From NCBI GenBank assembly GCA_017399485.1, contig JAFQCA010000023.1:1-64000 (forward strand): 64,000 bases of DNA, written 5' to 3'. This document shows, in pieces, positions 43,193-54,900 of the stretch. Every line of letters starts with the position of its first letter. Position 1 is the first letter of the stretch. Origin of the DNA: Alistipes sp. Its GTDB lineage: Bacteria > Bacteroidota > Bacteroidia > Bacteroidales > Rikenellaceae. Under the pieces are notes generated by a model. The model did no database searches, was not told the DNA's origin, and saw only the letters and a program-made list of their open reading frames with translations. The translations under genes were made by a program, and so were the position numbers.

Positions 43193-43275
43193 GGGAAGAT
43201 ACCAGAGTGGCCAAATGGGGCAGACTGTAAATCTGCTGGCGTACGCCTTCGGTGGTTCGAATCCATCTCTTCCCA
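43193..43275 (+). tRNA. tRNA-Tyr (anticodon GTA)
   Basis: Acceptor GGGAAGA/TCTTCCC, anticodon stem GCAGA/TCTGC with loop CTGTAAA, a long class II variable arm, T-loop TTCGAAT. It is 83 bases, normal for this class, with no encoded CCA. Confidence 0.95.
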
Positions 43276-43344
43276 CTACGGACCGGTCGGGGTTGCAAAA
43301 GTCTTTTAAGACAAGGATGGTGCGCTCTGATGCGGTTTATTTTT

Positions 43345-43417
43345 GCGGAAGTAGCTCAGTTGATAGAGCATTAGCCTTCCAAGCTAAGGGTCGCGAGTTT
43401 GAGCCTCGTCTTCCGCT
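43345..43417 (+). tRNA. tRNA-Gly (anticodon TCC)
   Basis: Acceptor GCGGAAG/CTTCCGC, D-arm GCTC/GAGC, anticodon stem TTAGC/GCTAA with loop CTTCCAA, T stem GCGAG/CTCGT. It is 73 bases with no CCA. A weak hairpin AACCG/CGGTT follows. Confidence 0.95.
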
Positions 43418-43533
43418 CTAACCGAAGGTAACACGGTTTCTCTTTTTTATTAAGGAGTGGCGTGTTACTCGTTTGTATATGGAGAACTTTTTTTTGGTAA
43501 AGAGAATTTTTTGAAACTTAATACAATAAAACT

Positions 43534-44718
43534 ATGGCAAAAGAAAAATTTGACCGTTCGAAACCGCACGTAAACATCGGTACAATCGGACACGTTGACC
43601 ACGGTAAGACTACTCTTACTGCTGCAATTACTACAGTTCTTGCAAAGAATGGTTTGTCAGAGCTTCGTTCATTCGACTCTATCGACAACGCACCTGAGGA
43701 GAAGGAGCGTGGTATCACCATCAACACAGCTCACGTTGAGTATCAGACTGCATCACGTCACTATGCACACGTAGACTGCCCGGGTCACGCCGACTACGTT
43801 AAGAATATGGTTACTGGTGCTGCTCAGATGGACGGTGCTATCTTGGTAGTAGCCGCTACTGACGGTCCTATGCCCCAGACTAACGAGCACGTTCTTCTTG
43901 CAAAGCAGGTAAACGTTCCCCGTATCGTTGTATTCTTGAACAAGTGCGATATGGTTGACGACGCTGAGATGCTTGACCTCGTTGAGATGGAGGTTCGCGA
44001 TCTTTTGGCTAAGTATGACTTCGATGAGGATTGCCCCATCATCCGCGGTTCTGCACTTGGTGGCTTGAACGGTGAGCCCGTTTGGGAGGAGAAGATTATG
44101 GAGTTGATGAACTCAGTTGATGAGTACGTACCCATTCCTCCTCGTGAGAACGAGAAGCCTTTCTTGATGCCCGTTGAGGACGTATTCTCTATCACAGGTC
44201 GTGGTACAGTAGTAACAGGCCGTATCGAGACTGGTATCATCCACGTTGGTGACCCCGTTGAGATTATCGGTTTGGGTGAGAAGACTTTGACTTCTACTTG
44301 TACAGGTGTTGAGATGTTCCGCAAGTTGCTCGATGAGGGTGAGGCTGGTGATAACGTAGGTTTGTTGATGCGTGGTATCGATAAGAAGGAGGTTAAGCGT
44401 GGTATGGTTGTCGCTAAGCCCGGTTCTATCAAGCCCCACACTAAGTTCACTGCCGAGGTTTATATCTTGAAGAAGGAAGAGGGTGGTCGTCACACTCCGT
44501 TCCACAACAAGTATCGTCCCCAGTTCTACTTGCGTACTATGGACGTAACTGGTGAGATTGCACTTCCCGAGGGCGTAGATATGGTAATGCCTGGTGACCA
44601 CGTGACTATCACAGTTACTTTGATTTACCCTGTAGCGTTGAACGAGGGTCTTCGTTTCGCAATCCGTGAGGGTGGTCGTACAGTAGGTGCAGGTCAGGTA
44701 CTTGCAATCGTTGAGTAA
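43534..44718 (+). CDS. tuf: Elongation factor Tu
   Basis: GTPase that brings aminoacyl-tRNA to the ribosome. It has 394 residues. G1 is GHVDHGKTT at 19-27, switch I has [15 protein letters not shown]3 is DCPGHADY, G4 is NKCD. The barrel domains follow with [23 protein letters not shown] and the C-terminal [15 protein letters not shown]. Codon choice is strongly biased, matching high expression. It is embedded between tRNA genes, as usual in Bacteroidota. Confidence 0.98.
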   Translation: MAKEKFDRSKPHVNIGTIGHVDHGKTTLTAAITTVLAKNGLSELRSFDSIDNAPEEKERGITINTAHVEYQTASRHYAHVDCPGHADYVKNMVTGAAQMDGAILVVAATDGPMPQTNEHVLLAKQVNVPRIVVFLNKCDMVDDAEMLDLVEMEVRDLLAKYDFDEDCPIIRGSALGGLNGEPVWEEKIMELMNSVDEYVPIPPRENEKPFLMPVEDVFSITGRGTVVTGRIETGIIHVGDPVEIIGLGEKTLTSTCTGVEMFRKLLDEGEAGDNVGLLMRGIDKKEVKRGMVVAKPGSIKPHTKFTAEVYILKKEEGGRHTPFHNKYRPQFYLRTMDVTGEIALPEGVDMVMPGDHVTITVTLIYPVALNEGLRFAIREGGRTVGAGQVLAIVE

Positions 44719-44742
44719 TTAATTATTCAAACGACATATACG

Positions 44743-44770
44743 GAGAGGGGTTACCCCTGTAATCCCTCTC
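44743..44770 (+). terminator. Intercistronic hairpin between tuf and tRNA-Trp
   Basis: A 12-bp stem GAGAGGGGTTAC (44743-44754) with 44759-44770, loop CCCT, one wobble pair. It is followed by TAATTT, too weak for a clean terminator; partial termination or RNA processing before the tRNA is more likely. Confidence 0.5.
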
Positions 44771-44776
44771 TAATTT

Positions 44777-44847
44777 AGGAGCATAGTTCAAGGGTAGAAT
44801 AGCGGTCTCCAAAACCGTTGATGGGAGTTCGAATCTCTCTGCTTCTG
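44777..44847 (+). tRNA. tRNA-Trp (anticodon CCA)
   Basis: Acceptor AGGAGCA/TGCTTCT (one G-T), anticodon stem GCGGT/ACCGT with loop CTCCAAA, T-loop TTCGAAT. It is 71 bases, no CCA. It lies between tuf and secE, a conserved position. Confidence 0.95.
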
Positions 44848-44871
44848 CTAAATTAAAAAGAAAGAACAGTT

Positions 44872-45069
44872 ATGTTTAATTACTTCAAAGAATCTTATAA
44901 CGAACTCGTTCAGAAGGTGTCTTGGCCTTCATTCCCGCAGTTGCAAAACTCGACAGTTGTCGTGATGGTCGCTTCGGCGATTTTTGCTATTGTGGTGTTG
45001 TTGATGGATATTTCATTTGAGAACATTATGGCCGGCATCTACAAGGTGTTGGGTGGCTTGGGCCGTTAA
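44872..45069 (+). CDS. secE: Preprotein translocase subunit SecE
   Basis: A 65-residue single-helix subunit of the SecYEG channel. An amphipathic start (YFKESYNELVQKVSWPS) with the conserved KVSWP motif precedes one membrane helix (VVVMVASAIFAIVVLLMDI). It is 24 bases after tRNA-Trp and 18 before nusG, the standard order. Confidence 0.95.
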   Translation: MFNYFKESYNELVQKVSWPSFPQLQNSTVVVMVASAIFAIVVLLMDISFENIMAGIYKVLGGLGR

Positions 45070-45087
45070 TAGTTACAAGGCAAAACA

Positions 45088-45648
45088 ATGAGCGAAATTA
45101 ATAAACAATGGTATGTGATACGCGCCATAGGCGGTAAGGAACAGAAGGTCAAAGAGTATATCGAGACCGAGATTCGTCATAACCATTTGGAGGATTATAT
45201 TTCACAGATTCTGATTCCAACTGAAAAAGTTTATACCATTCGCAATGGTAAAAAAATATCAAAGGAGAAGGTCTCATATCCGGGCTATGTCTTGATTGAG
45301 GCTGCCTTTGTAGGACAAATTCCAATTATCATTCGCAATACTCCTAACGTGTTGGGTTTCTTGGGTGATACCAAGGAAGACAGCCGCAAGATGAATGCTA
45401 CGCCTCTACGTCCACAGGAGGTAAGCCGTATCTTGGGCCGTGTTGATGAACTTAATGCGCAGGAGGAGGAGAACGAAGTTCCTTTCGTTGTTGGCGAGAC
45501 CGTCAAAGTTACGGACGGTCCTTTCTCAAGCTTCCAAGGTACTATTGAGACTGTCGATGACGAGCGCAAGAAACTTACCGTCTCGGTGAAGATTTTTGGT
45601 CGCAAGACTCCGATGGAGTTGAGCTTTACACAAGTAGAAAAAGAATAA
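45088..45648 (+). CDS. nusG: Transcription termination/antitermination protein NusG
   Basis: A 186-residue RNA polymerase-associated factor. The NGN domain begins KQWYVIRAIGGKEQKVKEY and contains YPGYVLIEA; the C-terminal KOW domain is VGETVKVTDGPFSSFQGTIETV. It couples transcription to translation. A boxA-like site in the leader of this same operon could involve it. Confidence 0.97.
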   Translation: MSEINKQWYVIRAIGGKEQKVKEYIETEIRHNHLEDYISQILIPTEKVYTIRNGKKISKEKVSYPGYVLIEAAFVGQIPIIIRNTPNVLGFLGDTKEDSRKMNATPLRPQEVSRILGRVDELNAQEEENEVPFVVGETVKVTDGPFSSFQGTIETVDDERKKLTVSVKIFGRKTPMELSFTQVEKE

Positions 45649-45664
45649 TTAACCAAGGAAAATT

Positions 45665-46105
45665 ATGGCAAAAGAGGTTGCTGCATTTATTAAATTGCAG
45701 ATTAAAGGTGGTGCTGCCAATCCTTCACCCCCAGTAGGTCCCGCGTTGGGTTCAAAGGGAGTCAACATTATGGACTTCTGTAAGCAGTTCAACGCACGTA
45801 CACAGGACAAGGCGGGTAAGGTTCTTCCAGTCATCATTACAGTTTACACTGATAAGTCGTTTGACTTCGTTGTTAAACAGCCACCAGTAGCCATTCAGCT
45901 TAAGGAGGCAGCCAAGGTTAAGTCAGGTTCAGCTCAGCCTAACCGTTCAAAGGTAGGTGAGGTTACTTGGGAGCAAGTTAAGGCTATCGCCGAGGACAAG
46001 ATGCCCGATATGAACTGCTTTACTGTTGAGGCTGCTATGCGTATGATTGCTGGTACTGCGCGCAGTATGGGTATCAACGTAGTTGGTGAATTTCCTAATA
46101 TCTAA
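45665..46105 (+). CDS. rplK: 50S ribosomal protein L11
   Basis: A 146-residue GTPase-centre protein. [20 protein letters not shown] is the highly conserved N-terminal loop, and [13 protein letters not shown] closes the rRNA-binding domain. It starts 17 bases after nusG. Confidence 0.98.
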   Translation: MAKEVAAFIKLQIKGGAANPSPPVGPALGSKGVNIMDFCKQFNARTQDKAGKVLPVIITVYTDKSFDFVVKQPPVAIQLKEAAKVKSGSAQPNRSKVGEVTWEQVKAIAEDKMPDMNCFTVEAAMRMIAGTARSMGINVVGEFPNI

Positions 46106-46118
46106 TTAAGATTAACAG

Positions 46119-46817
46119 ATGAGTAAGTTGACAAAAAATCAAAAGGCAGCCTACGCCAAGGTTGAGCCCCACAAGGCATACAAATTGTCAGAGGCAGCAT
46201 CTCTTCTGAAGGAAATTACCTTTACGAAATTTGATGCTTCTGTCGATATTGACGTGCGTTTGGGCGTTGACCCTCGTAAGGCGAACCAGATGGTTCGTGG
46301 TGTAGTAACATTGCCTCACGGTACAGGTAAGACTGTTCGCGTGTTGGTATTGTGTACACCTGAGAAGGAGGCTGAGGCTCAGGCGGCAGGCGCCGACTAT
46401 GTAGGTTTGGATGAGTACGTAGAGAAAATCAAGGGCGGTTGGACCGACGTTGATGTTATTATCTGTACTCCCAACGTAATGGGTAAGGTAGGTGCGTTGG
46501 GCCGTATTTTGGGTCCTCGTGGTTTGATGCCTAACCCCAAGACAGGTACTGTAACTATGGACATTGCTAAAGCTGTTACAGAGGTTAAGGCCGGTAAGAT
46601 TGACTTCAAGGTTGATAAGTACGGTATTATCCACACAGCGGTAGGTAAGGTCTCTTTCACTCCTGAGCAGATTGTAGAGAACGCTAAGGAGGTGATTAAT
46701 ACTATCATCAAGTTGAAGCCATCGGCAGCCAAGGGTACTTATGTATTGAGCATATACCTTTCGACTACTATGAGTCCGGGCTTGCAGGTTGACCCCAAAT
46801 CAGTAGAAACGAAGTAA
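46119..46817 (+). CDS. rplA: 50S ribosomal protein L1
   Basis: A 232-residue L1-stalk protein. [21 protein letters not shown] and [19 protein letters not shown] are signatures. In many bacteria L1 represses its own rplKA message; no clear mimic site was found in the short gap before rplK. Confidence 0.98.
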   Translation: MSKLTKNQKAAYAKVEPHKAYKLSEAASLLKEITFTKFDASVDIDVRLGVDPRKANQMVRGVVTLPHGTGKTVRVLVLCTPEKEAEAQAAGADYVGLDEYVEKIKGGWTDVDVIICTPNVMGKVGALGRILGPRGLMPNPKTGTVTMDIAKAVTEVKAGKIDFKVDKYGIIHTAVGKVSFTPEQIVENAKEVINTIIKLKPSAAKGTYVLSIYLSTTMSPGLQVDPKSVETK

Positions 46818-46835
46818 AGAAGGAGGATATAAGAG

Positions 46836-47360
46836 ATGACAAGAGAAGAAAAATTGGCCGTTATTAACGGTCTCGCAGAGCAACTCAATCAGTACCCTCA
46901 CTTCTATATTACTAACATCGAGGCTTTGAACGCCGAGCAGACTGCTGCTCTCCGTCGTAAGTGCTTTGAGAACGGTATCAAACTCGTAGTAGTTAAGAAT
47001 ACATTGTTCGGCAAGGCATTGGAGAAGGTTGAGAAGGCCGAGGCTGATTTGGTAAACGTATTGGAGGGTTCAACATCGATTATGTTCACCGAGACGGGAA
47101 AGGCTCCCGCCGTAGTAATCAAGGAGTTCCGCAAGAGTTGCGATAAGCCTGTTTTGAAGGCTGCGTACGTTGAGGGCTGCGTTTACGTAGGTGACAATCA
47201 GATTGACACTCTGTGTAACATCAAGAGCCGCGAGGAGCTTATCGCCGACATCGTATCGTTGTTGCAGTCTCCGGCCAAGAATGTTATTTCTGCATTGCAG
47301 GGTAATGCAGGTCAGAAGATTGCCGGCATAGTTAAGGCACTCGAAGAAAGAAACAACTAA
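46836..47360 (+). CDS. rplJ: 50S ribosomal protein L10
   Basis: A 174-residue stalk-base protein. The N-terminal rRNA-binding segment contains LRRKCFENGIKLVVVKNTLFGKAL, and the C-terminal helix that binds L7/L12 dimers is NVISALQGNAGQKIAGIVKALEE. The 18-base gap before it leaves no room for the usual long L10 leader, so autoregulation would have to act elsewhere. Confidence 0.97.
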   Translation: MTREEKLAVINGLAEQLNQYPHFYITNIEALNAEQTAALRRKCFENGIKLVVVKNTLFGKALEKVEKAEADLVNVLEGSTSIMFTETGKAPAVVIKEFRKSCDKPVLKAAYVEGCVYVGDNQIDTLCNIKSREELIADIVSLLQSPAKNVISALQGNAGQKIAGIVKALEERNN

Positions 47361-47399
47361 TCAAACAAAAAACAAAAACTTAAAAAAAATTATACAACT

Positions 47400-47774
47400 A
47401 TGGCAGATGTAAAGGTATTAGCAGAGGAGTTGGTAAACTTGACTGTTAAGGAGGTAAACGAATTGGCTACTATCCTCAAGGAGGAGTACGGTATTGAGCC
47501 CGCTGCTGCAGCTGTTGCAGTTGCTGCTCCTGCTGCTGCAGGTGAGGCTGCTGCTGCTGAGAAGACTTCATTCGACGTTATTTTGAAGAGCGCAGGTCAG
47601 GCTAAACTTCAGGTTATTAAGGCCGTTAAGGAGTTGGCAGGTCTTTCATTGGGCGATGCAAAGGCATTGGTTGACGGTGCACCCAAGGCTGTTAAGGAGG
47701 GTGTTTCTAAGGAGGAGGCTGAGTCTATCAAGGCTGCTCTCGAGGAGGCTGGTGCTGAGGTTGAGTTGAAGTAA
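47400..47774 (+). CDS. rplL: 50S ribosomal protein L7/L12
   Basis: A 124-residue acidic stalk protein. N-terminal dimerisation helix, alanine-rich hinge ([16 protein letters not shown]), and the C-terminal factor-binding domain with KTSFDVIL and [20 protein letters not shown]. It is followed by an attenuator-like region before rpoB. Confidence 0.98.
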   Translation: MADVKVLAEELVNLTVKEVNELATILKEEYGIEPAAAAVAVAAPAAAGEAAAAEKTSFDVILKSAGQAKLQVIKAVKELAGLSLGDAKALVDGAPKAVKEGVSKEEAESIKAALEEAGAEVELK

Positions 47775-47803
47775 TACTTTGCTCAAGACGTTTCAGACAA
47801 CTC

Positions 47804-47843
47804 AGGTATAGTGGCTTACACCGGTGTAAGCCCTATACCTTTT
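47804..47843 (+). terminator. Attenuator-like hairpin between rplL and rpoB
   Basis: AGGTATAG and GGCTTACA pair with TGTAAGCC and CTATACCT (47804-47840) with a single bulged T and a CCGG loop, then TTTT. It is a strong, near-perfect 16-bp stem in the middle of an operon, so partial termination is likely. Confidence 0.7.
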
Positions 47844-47939
47844 ATGGTCTAAAGTAATGGGAGTGCCGTTTGTGCTGTGCCCACGTTTTGGAAATTTTTA
47901 TGCTCTCATTGTGTATTGTACTAACACTGAGGGCATTGT

Positions 47940-47981
47940 CGGGATTAACAGAGTCCCGTTTTTATCGGGGTGCGCACCCCG
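47940..47981 (+). terminator. Second and third hairpins before rpoB
   Basis: CGGGA (47940-47944) pairs with TCCCG (47954-47958) and is followed by TTTTT; then a 16-base perfect palindrome CGGGGTGCGCACCCCG at 47966-47981. Together with the upstream hairpin they occupy the 240-base gap between rplL and rpoB. Confidence 0.55.
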
Positions 47982-48014
47982 TTGAGTACTCAACATCTAC
48001 AAAACTGATTTAAG

Positions 48015-51000
48015 ATGTCCGCATCAAAACAACAACAAAGAATTAGTTTCTCTACGCTTAAGAACAGGGTTCCTTATCCCGACTTGCTGGAGGTACAACT
48101 TAAATCATTCCGTGATTTCTTTCAGATGGACACTACGGCCGAGAATCGTAAGAATGAAGGCCTCTATAAAGTGTTTCAGGAGAATTTCCCCATCACAGAT
48201 ACCAGAAATAATTTTGTTCTGGAGTTCATCGACTACTATATCGACCCGCCTCGTTACTCTATTGAGGAGTGCTTGGAGCGTGGTTTGACTTACAGTGTTC
48301 CCTTAAAAGCGAAACTTAAACTATACTGTACTGACGACGAGCACGAAGATTTCGGCGAAGTAGTACAGGATGTATATTTCGGTACAATTCCTTATATGAC
48401 CGAGCGTGGTACCTTCGTTTTCAATGGTGCCGAGCGTGTGGTTGTTTCGCAGTTGCACCGTTCACCCGGTGTGTTCTTTGGTCAGAGCCTTCACACTAAC
48501 GGAACGAAACTCTACTCTGCACGTATTATCCCATTTAAGGGTTCGTGGATTGAGTTCGCTACCGACATCAACAATGTGATGTATGCATATATTGACCGTA
48601 AGAAGAAGTTACCCGTAACTACCTTGTTGCGTGCTATCGGTTTTGAGACCGACCAGCAGATTCTGGAGATTTTCGACCTTGCAGATGAGATTAAGGTTAC
48701 GAAGTCAAACTTGAAGAAGGCCGTAGGCCGCAAGTTGGCTGCGCGTATCTTGTCAAGTTGGGTTGAGGACTTCGTAGATGAGGATACGGGTGAGGTGGTA
48801 TCTATCGAGCGTAATAATGTTATCGTAGACCGCGAGGTAGAACTTACTGAAGAGCATATTGATGCTATTTTGGAGAGTGGAACCAAGACTATCCTTTTGC
48901 ACAAGGAGAATGCTTTGGGTATCGACTTCTCTATCATATACAACACCTTGCAGAAGGACCCGTGTAATTCCGAAAAAGAGGCCGTTGTCTATATCTATAG
49001 GCAGTTGCGCGCTTCGGAGCCACCTGATGAGGCTACGGCTCGCGACGTGATAGACAAACTCTTCTTCTCGGATAAGCGTTACGATTTGGGTCAGGTAGGT
49101 CGTTATCGTATCAACACCAAGTTGAACCTTGACACTGACCATTCGATTCGTACCCTTACACGCGAGGATATTATCGAGATTATCAAGTATTTGATTCAAC
49201 TCATCAACTCGAAGGCTGAAGTGGACGATATCGACCACTTGTCAAACCGTCGTGTTCGCACCGTAGGTGAGCAGTTGGCAAATCAGTTCTCGGTAGGTTT
49301 CGTGCGTATGGCACGTACTATTCGCGAGCGTATGAATGTTCGTGATAACGAGGTGTTTACACCCGTTGATTTGATTAATGCCAAGACTTTGTCGAGCGTT
49401 GTGAATTCGTTCTTCGGTACGAGTCAGCTCTCGCAGTTTATGGACCAGATAAATCCTTTGGCTGAGATTACTCACAAACGTCGTTTGTCGGCTCTCGGTC
49501 CTGGTGGTTTGTCGCGTGACCGTGCAGGTTTCGAGGTTCGAGACGTACACTACACCCACTATGGTCGTTTGTGTCCTATCGAGTCTCCTGAGGGCCCGAA
49601 CATCGGTCTTATATCATCACTTTGCGTTTATGCCAAGATTTCGGATATGGGATTCATCGAGACTCCCTATCGTACGGTTGAGAACGGCAAGGTTGATATT
49701 GATAATTCACATATTAAATATTACTCGGCAGAGGCAGAGGATGGCCACATCGTAGCACAATCTAACGAGCCGTTGGATGATGAGGGTAACTTCCTTAACC
49801 CTGACCGTATTAAGGCTCGTGAGGGTGCTGATTTCCCCGTGATTACAGCATCGGATGTTACGTTGATGGACGTCGCTCCCAACCAGATTGCATCTATCGC
49901 AGCAAGCCTTATCCCCTTCTTGGAGCACGATGATGCTAACCGTGCGTTGATGGGTTCTAATATGATGCGTCAGGCAGTGCCTCTTATTACAAGTGAGGCC
50001 CCCATCGTTGGTACAGGTATCGAGAAGGATATGATTATCGACAGCCGCATCCAAATCGTTGCCGAGGGCGAGGGTGAGGTTGTGTTTGCCGATGCTACTA
50101 AGATTCAGATTCGTTACGAGCGTACAGAGGAGGAGATTATCTGCTCATTCGCTCCCGAAATTACTACATACGAGTTGCCGCGTTACCGTCGTACCAACCA
50201 GAATACTACGGTTACATTGAAGCCTACGGTTTTGACAGGTGACCACGTAAGCAAGGGCCAGATTCTGACAGAGGGTTACTCTACTCAGAACGGTGAGTTG
50301 GCTTTGGGCCGTAACTTGAAGGTGGCATTTATGCCCTGGAAGGGTTACAACTTCGAGGATGCTATCGTTATTTCGGAGCGTATCCAGCGTGAGGATATCT
50401 TCACTTCGGTTCACGTTGACGAGTATATTATGGAGGTTCGCGATACTAAGCGTGGTGTCGAGGAGTTGACTTCAGATATTCCTAATGTCAGCGAGGATGC
50501 TACCAAGGATTTGGATGCTAACGGTATTATCCGTATTGGTGCACAGGTTCATCCCGGTGATATTCTTATCGGTAAGATTACACCGAAGGGTGAGAGCGAC
50601 CCCTCTCCTGAGGAGAAGTTGTTGCGTGCTATCTTTGGTGATAAGGCCGGTGATGTTAAGGACGCTTCACTCAAGGCTCAGCCTTCATTGCACGGTGTCG
50701 TTATCGATACCAAACTCTACAGCCACGCGCAGAAGGAGGGCAAGAAGAGCAAGGCTGCCGAGAGAGCACAGTTGGAGCAGGTTGACCAGAAGTTTGCCAA
50801 GGAGGTTACAGAATTGACAAAGATTCTGACTTCAAAGTTGTGGAAGTTGGTTGAGGGCAAGGTTGTTGCCTCATTGACTGATTACTTCGGTGTCGAGTTG
50901 TACGCTCCGGGTACTAAGTTCTCACAGAAGATGTTGGAGGATATCGCTTTGCGTGACATTGATGAGAAGACTGGTGTTGTAGCAGGTTATCTTAACTTGA

Positions 51001-51875
51001 GTTCTTGCAAGTGGACAGGTGATGAGCATCTCGATTCGCTTATTGCGGCTACAATTAATAACTATATCATCGAGTGGAAGAAGGCTGATGCCCGCATCAA
51101 GCGTGAGAAGTATAACCTTACAAACGGTGACGAACTTCCTACATCGGGTGTTATTCAGATGGCCAAAGTATATATCGCCAAGAAACGTAAGTTGAAGGTA
51201 GGTGATAAGATGGCAGGTCGTCACGGTAACAAGGGTATCGTAGCGAAGGTCGTTCGTGATGAGGATATGCCTTTCTTGGAGGATGGTACTATCGTGGATA
51301 TCTGTTTGAACCCGTTGGGTGTGCCTTCACGTATGAACCTTGGTCAGATTTATGAGACTGTACTCGGTTGGGCAGGTAAGGAGTTGGGCTTGAAGTTCGC
51401 TACTCCTATCTTCGACGGTGCATCATTGGAGCAGATTAACGAATATACTGCACAGGCAGGTGTGCCTCGCAGTGGTCGTACATATCTGTATGATGGTGGT
51501 ACGGGCGAGAAGTTTGACCAACCTGCAACAGTAGGTGTTATCTATATGCTTAAGTTGGGCCATATGATTGACGATAAGATGCACGCTCGTTCTATCGGTC
51601 CTTACTCTCTTATCACGCAGCAACCGTTGGGCGGTAAGGCTCAGTTCGGAGGTCAGCGTTTTGGTGAGATGGAGGTTTGGGCATTGGAGGGCTTCGGTGC
51701 CGCCAATATCCTTCAGGAGATTCTTACTATCAAGTCTGACGACGTGATGGGCCGTGCAAAGGCTTATGAGGCTATCGTTAAGGGTGACAACCTGCCTCGT
51801 CCGGGTGTACCTGAGGCAATGAATGTATTGTTGCACGAGTTGCGAGGTTTGGCCTTGTCGGTTAAGTTGGAGTAA
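48015..51875 (+). CDS. rpoB: RNA polymerase beta subunit
   Basis: A 1286-residue catalytic subunit. [21 protein letters not shown] is the N-terminus typical of Bacteroidota. The rifampicin region contains [33 protein letters not shown], and Gln/Asp/His/Ser positions are wild type. [19 protein letters not shown] is the C-terminal clamp segment. It follows the attenuator-like region and is 40 bases before rpoC. Confidence 0.98.
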   Translation: MSASKQQQRISFSTLKNRVPYPDLLEVQLKSFRDFFQMDTTAENRKNEGLYKVFQENFPITDTRNNFVLEFIDYYIDPPRYSIEECLERGLTYSVPLKAKLKLYCTDDEHEDFGEVVQDVYFGTIPYMTERGTFVFNGAERVVVSQLHRSPGVFFGQSLHTNGTKLYSARIIPFKGSWIEFATDINNVMYAYIDRKKKLPVTTLLRAIGFETDQQILEIFDLADEIKVTKSNLKKAVGRKLAARILSSWVEDFVDEDTGEVVSIERNNVIVDREVELTEEHIDAILESGTKTILLHKENALGIDFSIIYNTLQKDPCNSEKEAVVYIYRQLRASEPPDEATARDVIDKLFFSDKRYDLGQVGRYRINTKLNLDTDHSIRTLTREDIIEIIKYLIQLINSKAEVDDIDHLSNRRVRTVGEQLANQFSVGFVRMARTIRERMNVRDNEVFTPVDLINAKTLSSVVNSFFGTSQLSQFMDQINPLAEITHKRRLSALGPGGLSRDRAGFEVRDVHYTHYGRLCPIESPEGPNIGLISSLCVYAKISDMGFIETPYRTVENGKVDIDNSHIKYYSAEAEDGHIVAQSNEPLDDEGNFLNPDRIKAREGADFPVITASDVTLMDVAPNQIASIAASLIPFLEHDDANRALMGSNMMRQAVPLITSEAPIVGTGIEKDMIIDSRIQIVAEGEGEVVFADATKIQIRYERTEEEIICSFAPEITTYELPRYRRTNQNTTVTLKPTVLTGDHVSKGQILTEGYSTQNGELALGRNLKVAFMPWKGYNFEDAIVISERIQREDIFTSVHVDEYIMEVRDTKRGVEELTSDIPNVSEDATKDLDANGIIRIGAQVHPGDILIGKITPKGESDPSPEEKLLRAIFGDKAGDVKDASLKAQPSLHGVVIDTKLYSHAQKEGKKSKAAERAQLEQVDQKFAKEVTELTKILTSKLWKLVEGKVVASLTDYFGVELYAPGTKFSQKMLEDIALRDIDEKTGVVAGYLNLSSCKWTGDEHLDSLIAATINNYIIEWKKADARIKREKYNLTNGDELPTSGVIQMAKVYIAKKRKLKVGDKMAGRHGNKGIVAKVVRDEDMPFLEDGTIVDICLNPLGVPSRMNLGQIYETVLGWAGKELGLKFATPIFDGASLEQINEYTAQAGVPRSGRTYLYDGGTGEKFDQPATVGVIYMLKLGHMIDDKMHARSIGPYSLITQQPLGGKAQFGGQRFGEMEVWALEGFGAANILQEILTIKSDDVMGRAKAYEAIVKGDNLPRPGVPEAMNVLLHELRGLALSVKLE

Positions 51876-51915
51876 AAGTAAGTAGGTATAATAAAAGTAA
51901 AGAGATTTTTGTATT

Positions 51916-54900
51916 ATGTCAATCAAAGATAATAAGCAACAACACGGTTACAGCCACATTTCGATTGGTTTGGCCTCTCCAGAGGAGATTTTGGCACAGT
52001 CGAGTGGTGAGGTGCTGAAGCCGGAAACAATCAACTATCGTACCTACAAACCTGAGCGCGATGGTCTGTTCTGTGAGCGTATTTTCGGTCCCGTAAAGGA
52101 TTATGAGTGCCACTGCGGTAAGTATAAGCGTATACGTTATAAGGGTATCGTTTGTGACCGTTGTGGTGTGGAGATTACCGAGAAGAAGGTACGCCGTGAG
52201 CGTATGGGCCACATCTCGCTCGTTGTACCCGTAGTTCATATTTGGTATTTCCGCTCATTGCCTTCAAAGATTGGTTATCTGTTGGGTATCCCTACAAAGA
52301 AGTTGGAGTCGATTATCTATTACGAGCGTTACGTTGTGCTCAATGCCGGTCAGGCAGCCGAGCAGGGTATAGAGCGTTTGCAGACTTTGGCCGAGAAGGA
52401 GTATCTGGATGTATTGGCTGCATTGCCGAAGGGTAATCAGGCATTGGATGACAACGACCCCAATAAGTTTGTAGCAAAGATGGGTGGCGAGGCTATCTAT
52501 GAGTTGTTGCAGCAGGTGGATTTGGATTCAATGTCGTATGCTCTGCGTCATAAGGCATCAACTGAGACTTCGCAGCAGCGTAAGAGCGAGGCTTTGAAGC
52601 AACTTAACGTTATAGAGTCGTTCCGTGCTTCGAATGGCCGTAATAAGCCTGAGTGGATGGTGTTGAACGTCATTCCCGTAACACCTCCAGAGTTGCGCCC
52701 GTTGGTACCGTTGGATGGTGGTCGTTTTGCGACATCGGATTTGAACGATTTGTATCGTCGTGTTATCATACGTAATAACCGTTTGAAGCGTCTTATCGAG
52801 ATTAAGGCTCCAGAGGTGATTCTCCGTAACGAGAAGCGTATGTTGCAGGAGGCTGTCGATTCATTGTTCGATAACTCACGTAAGAGCAACGCTGTAAAGA
52901 ACGAGAGCAACCGCCCGTTGAAGTCACTCTCTGACTCATTGAAGGGTAAGCAGGGACGTTTCCGTCAGAACTTGCTCGGTAAGCGTGTCGATTATTCTGC
53001 GCGTTCGGTTATCGTCGTAGGTCCCGAACTTAAGATGCACGAGATGGGTATTCCAAAGGATATGGCAGCAGAGTTGTACAAGCCGTTTGTTATCCGTAAA
53101 CTCATCGAGCGTGGTATTGTTAAGACAGTTAAGTCGGCAAAGAAGATTATAGATAGAAAAGACCCTGTTATTTGGGGTATTTTGGAGAACGTTATCAAGG
53201 GTCACCCCGTATTGATGAACCGTGCTCCGACACTTCACCGTTTGGGTATTCAGGCATTCCAGCCTAAACTTATCGAGGGTAAGGCAATGCAGTTGCACCC
53301 GTTGGCTTGTACTGCGTTTAACGCCGACTTCGACGGTGACCAGATGGCCGTTCACTTGCCTTTGGGCAATGCCGCTATCTTGGAGGCTCAACTCTTGATG
53401 TTGGGTTCACATAACGTTCTTAACCCTGCTAATGGTGCGCCTATTACCGTGCCTTCGCAGGATATGGTCTTGGGACTTTATTATATCACAAAGCCGCGTC
53501 CGGGTGTTAAGGGTGAGGGCTTGGTATTCTATGGTCCCGAAGAGGCAATTATCGCCTACAACGAGAAACGTGCCGATTTGCACGCTGTCGTAAAGTGTAT
53601 AGTGCGTGATGTTGATGAGAACGGTAATGAGTTCGAAGAGTTGAAGGAGACTACTATTGGTCGTATCTTGTTCAATCAGGTTGTACCTTCAGAGGTGGGT
53701 TACATCAATACCGTATTGACAAAGAAGTCTTTGCGTGATATTATCGCCGTTGTCTTGAAGAAGGCGGGTGCCGATAAGGTAGCCAAGTTCTTGGATGATA
53801 TTAAGAATATGGGTTACCGTATGGCATTCCAGGGTGGTTTGTCGTTTAACCTTGATGCTGTGGTTATTCCCGCATCAAAGCAGGAATTGGTACAGGAGGG
53901 TTACGATAAGGCCGACGCCATTATGGAGGACTATAATATGGGTCTTATCACCAACAATGAGCGTTATAACCAGATTATCGACGTTTGGACAAACATCAAC
54001 AATAAACTGACAAAGCAGGTTATTGACACATTGGTTAAGGACCAGGATGGTTTTAACCCCGTATATATGATGCTTGATTCGGGTGCGCGTGGTTCAAAGG
54101 AGCAGATTCGTCAGTTGTCGGGTATGCGTGGACTTATGGCCAAGCCGCAGAAGTCAGGTGTTGAGGGTGGTCAGCAGGTTATCGAGAACCCGATTTTGTC
54201 GAACTTCAAGGAGGGACTTTCAGTGCTTGAGTACTTTATCTCTACTCACGGTGCTCGTAAGGGTTTGGCCGATACCGCGTTGAAGACTGCCGATGCAGGT
54301 TACTTGACTCGTCGTTTGGTCGATGTAGCACAGGATGTTATCATCAACGAGGAGGATTGTGGTACATTGCGTGGTTTGACAGCTACGGCTATCAAGCGTA
54401 ACGATGACGTAGTTCAGTCGTTGTATGACAGAATCTTGGGCCGTACAGCATTGAATGATGTCATTGACCCCTCTACAGGCAATGTGCTTTGCAAGGCCGG
54501 TGAGGAGATTACCGAGGAGATTGCCGAGGCTATTGACCGTTCACCGTTGGAGTCTGTTGAGATTCGTTCGGTACTTACTTGTGAGGCTCGCCGCGGTGTA
54601 TGTGCCAAGTGTTATGGCCGTAACCTTGCAACTGCCCGTATGGTACAGAAGGGTGAGGTTGTAGGTGTTATCGCAGCACAGTCTATCGGTGAGCCGGGTA
54701 CGCAGTTGACACTTCGTACGTTCCACGTCGGTGGTGTTGCGGGTGGTACTACTGTTGAGACTAACGTTATATCGAAGTATGAAGGTCGCTTGGAGATTGA
54801 TGAGTTGCGTACAATCAAGGGCAAGAATGCAAATGGCGATGCTACGGATATTGTAATATCACGTCAGTCGGAGTTCCGCATCGTAGACCCCAAAACAGAG

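Noticed and set aside
47966..47981. CGGGGTGCGCACCCCG as a protein-binding operator for rpoB
   Set aside because: A palindrome could be an operator, but no promoter box is near it and neighbouring hairpins with U-runs favour an RNA role.
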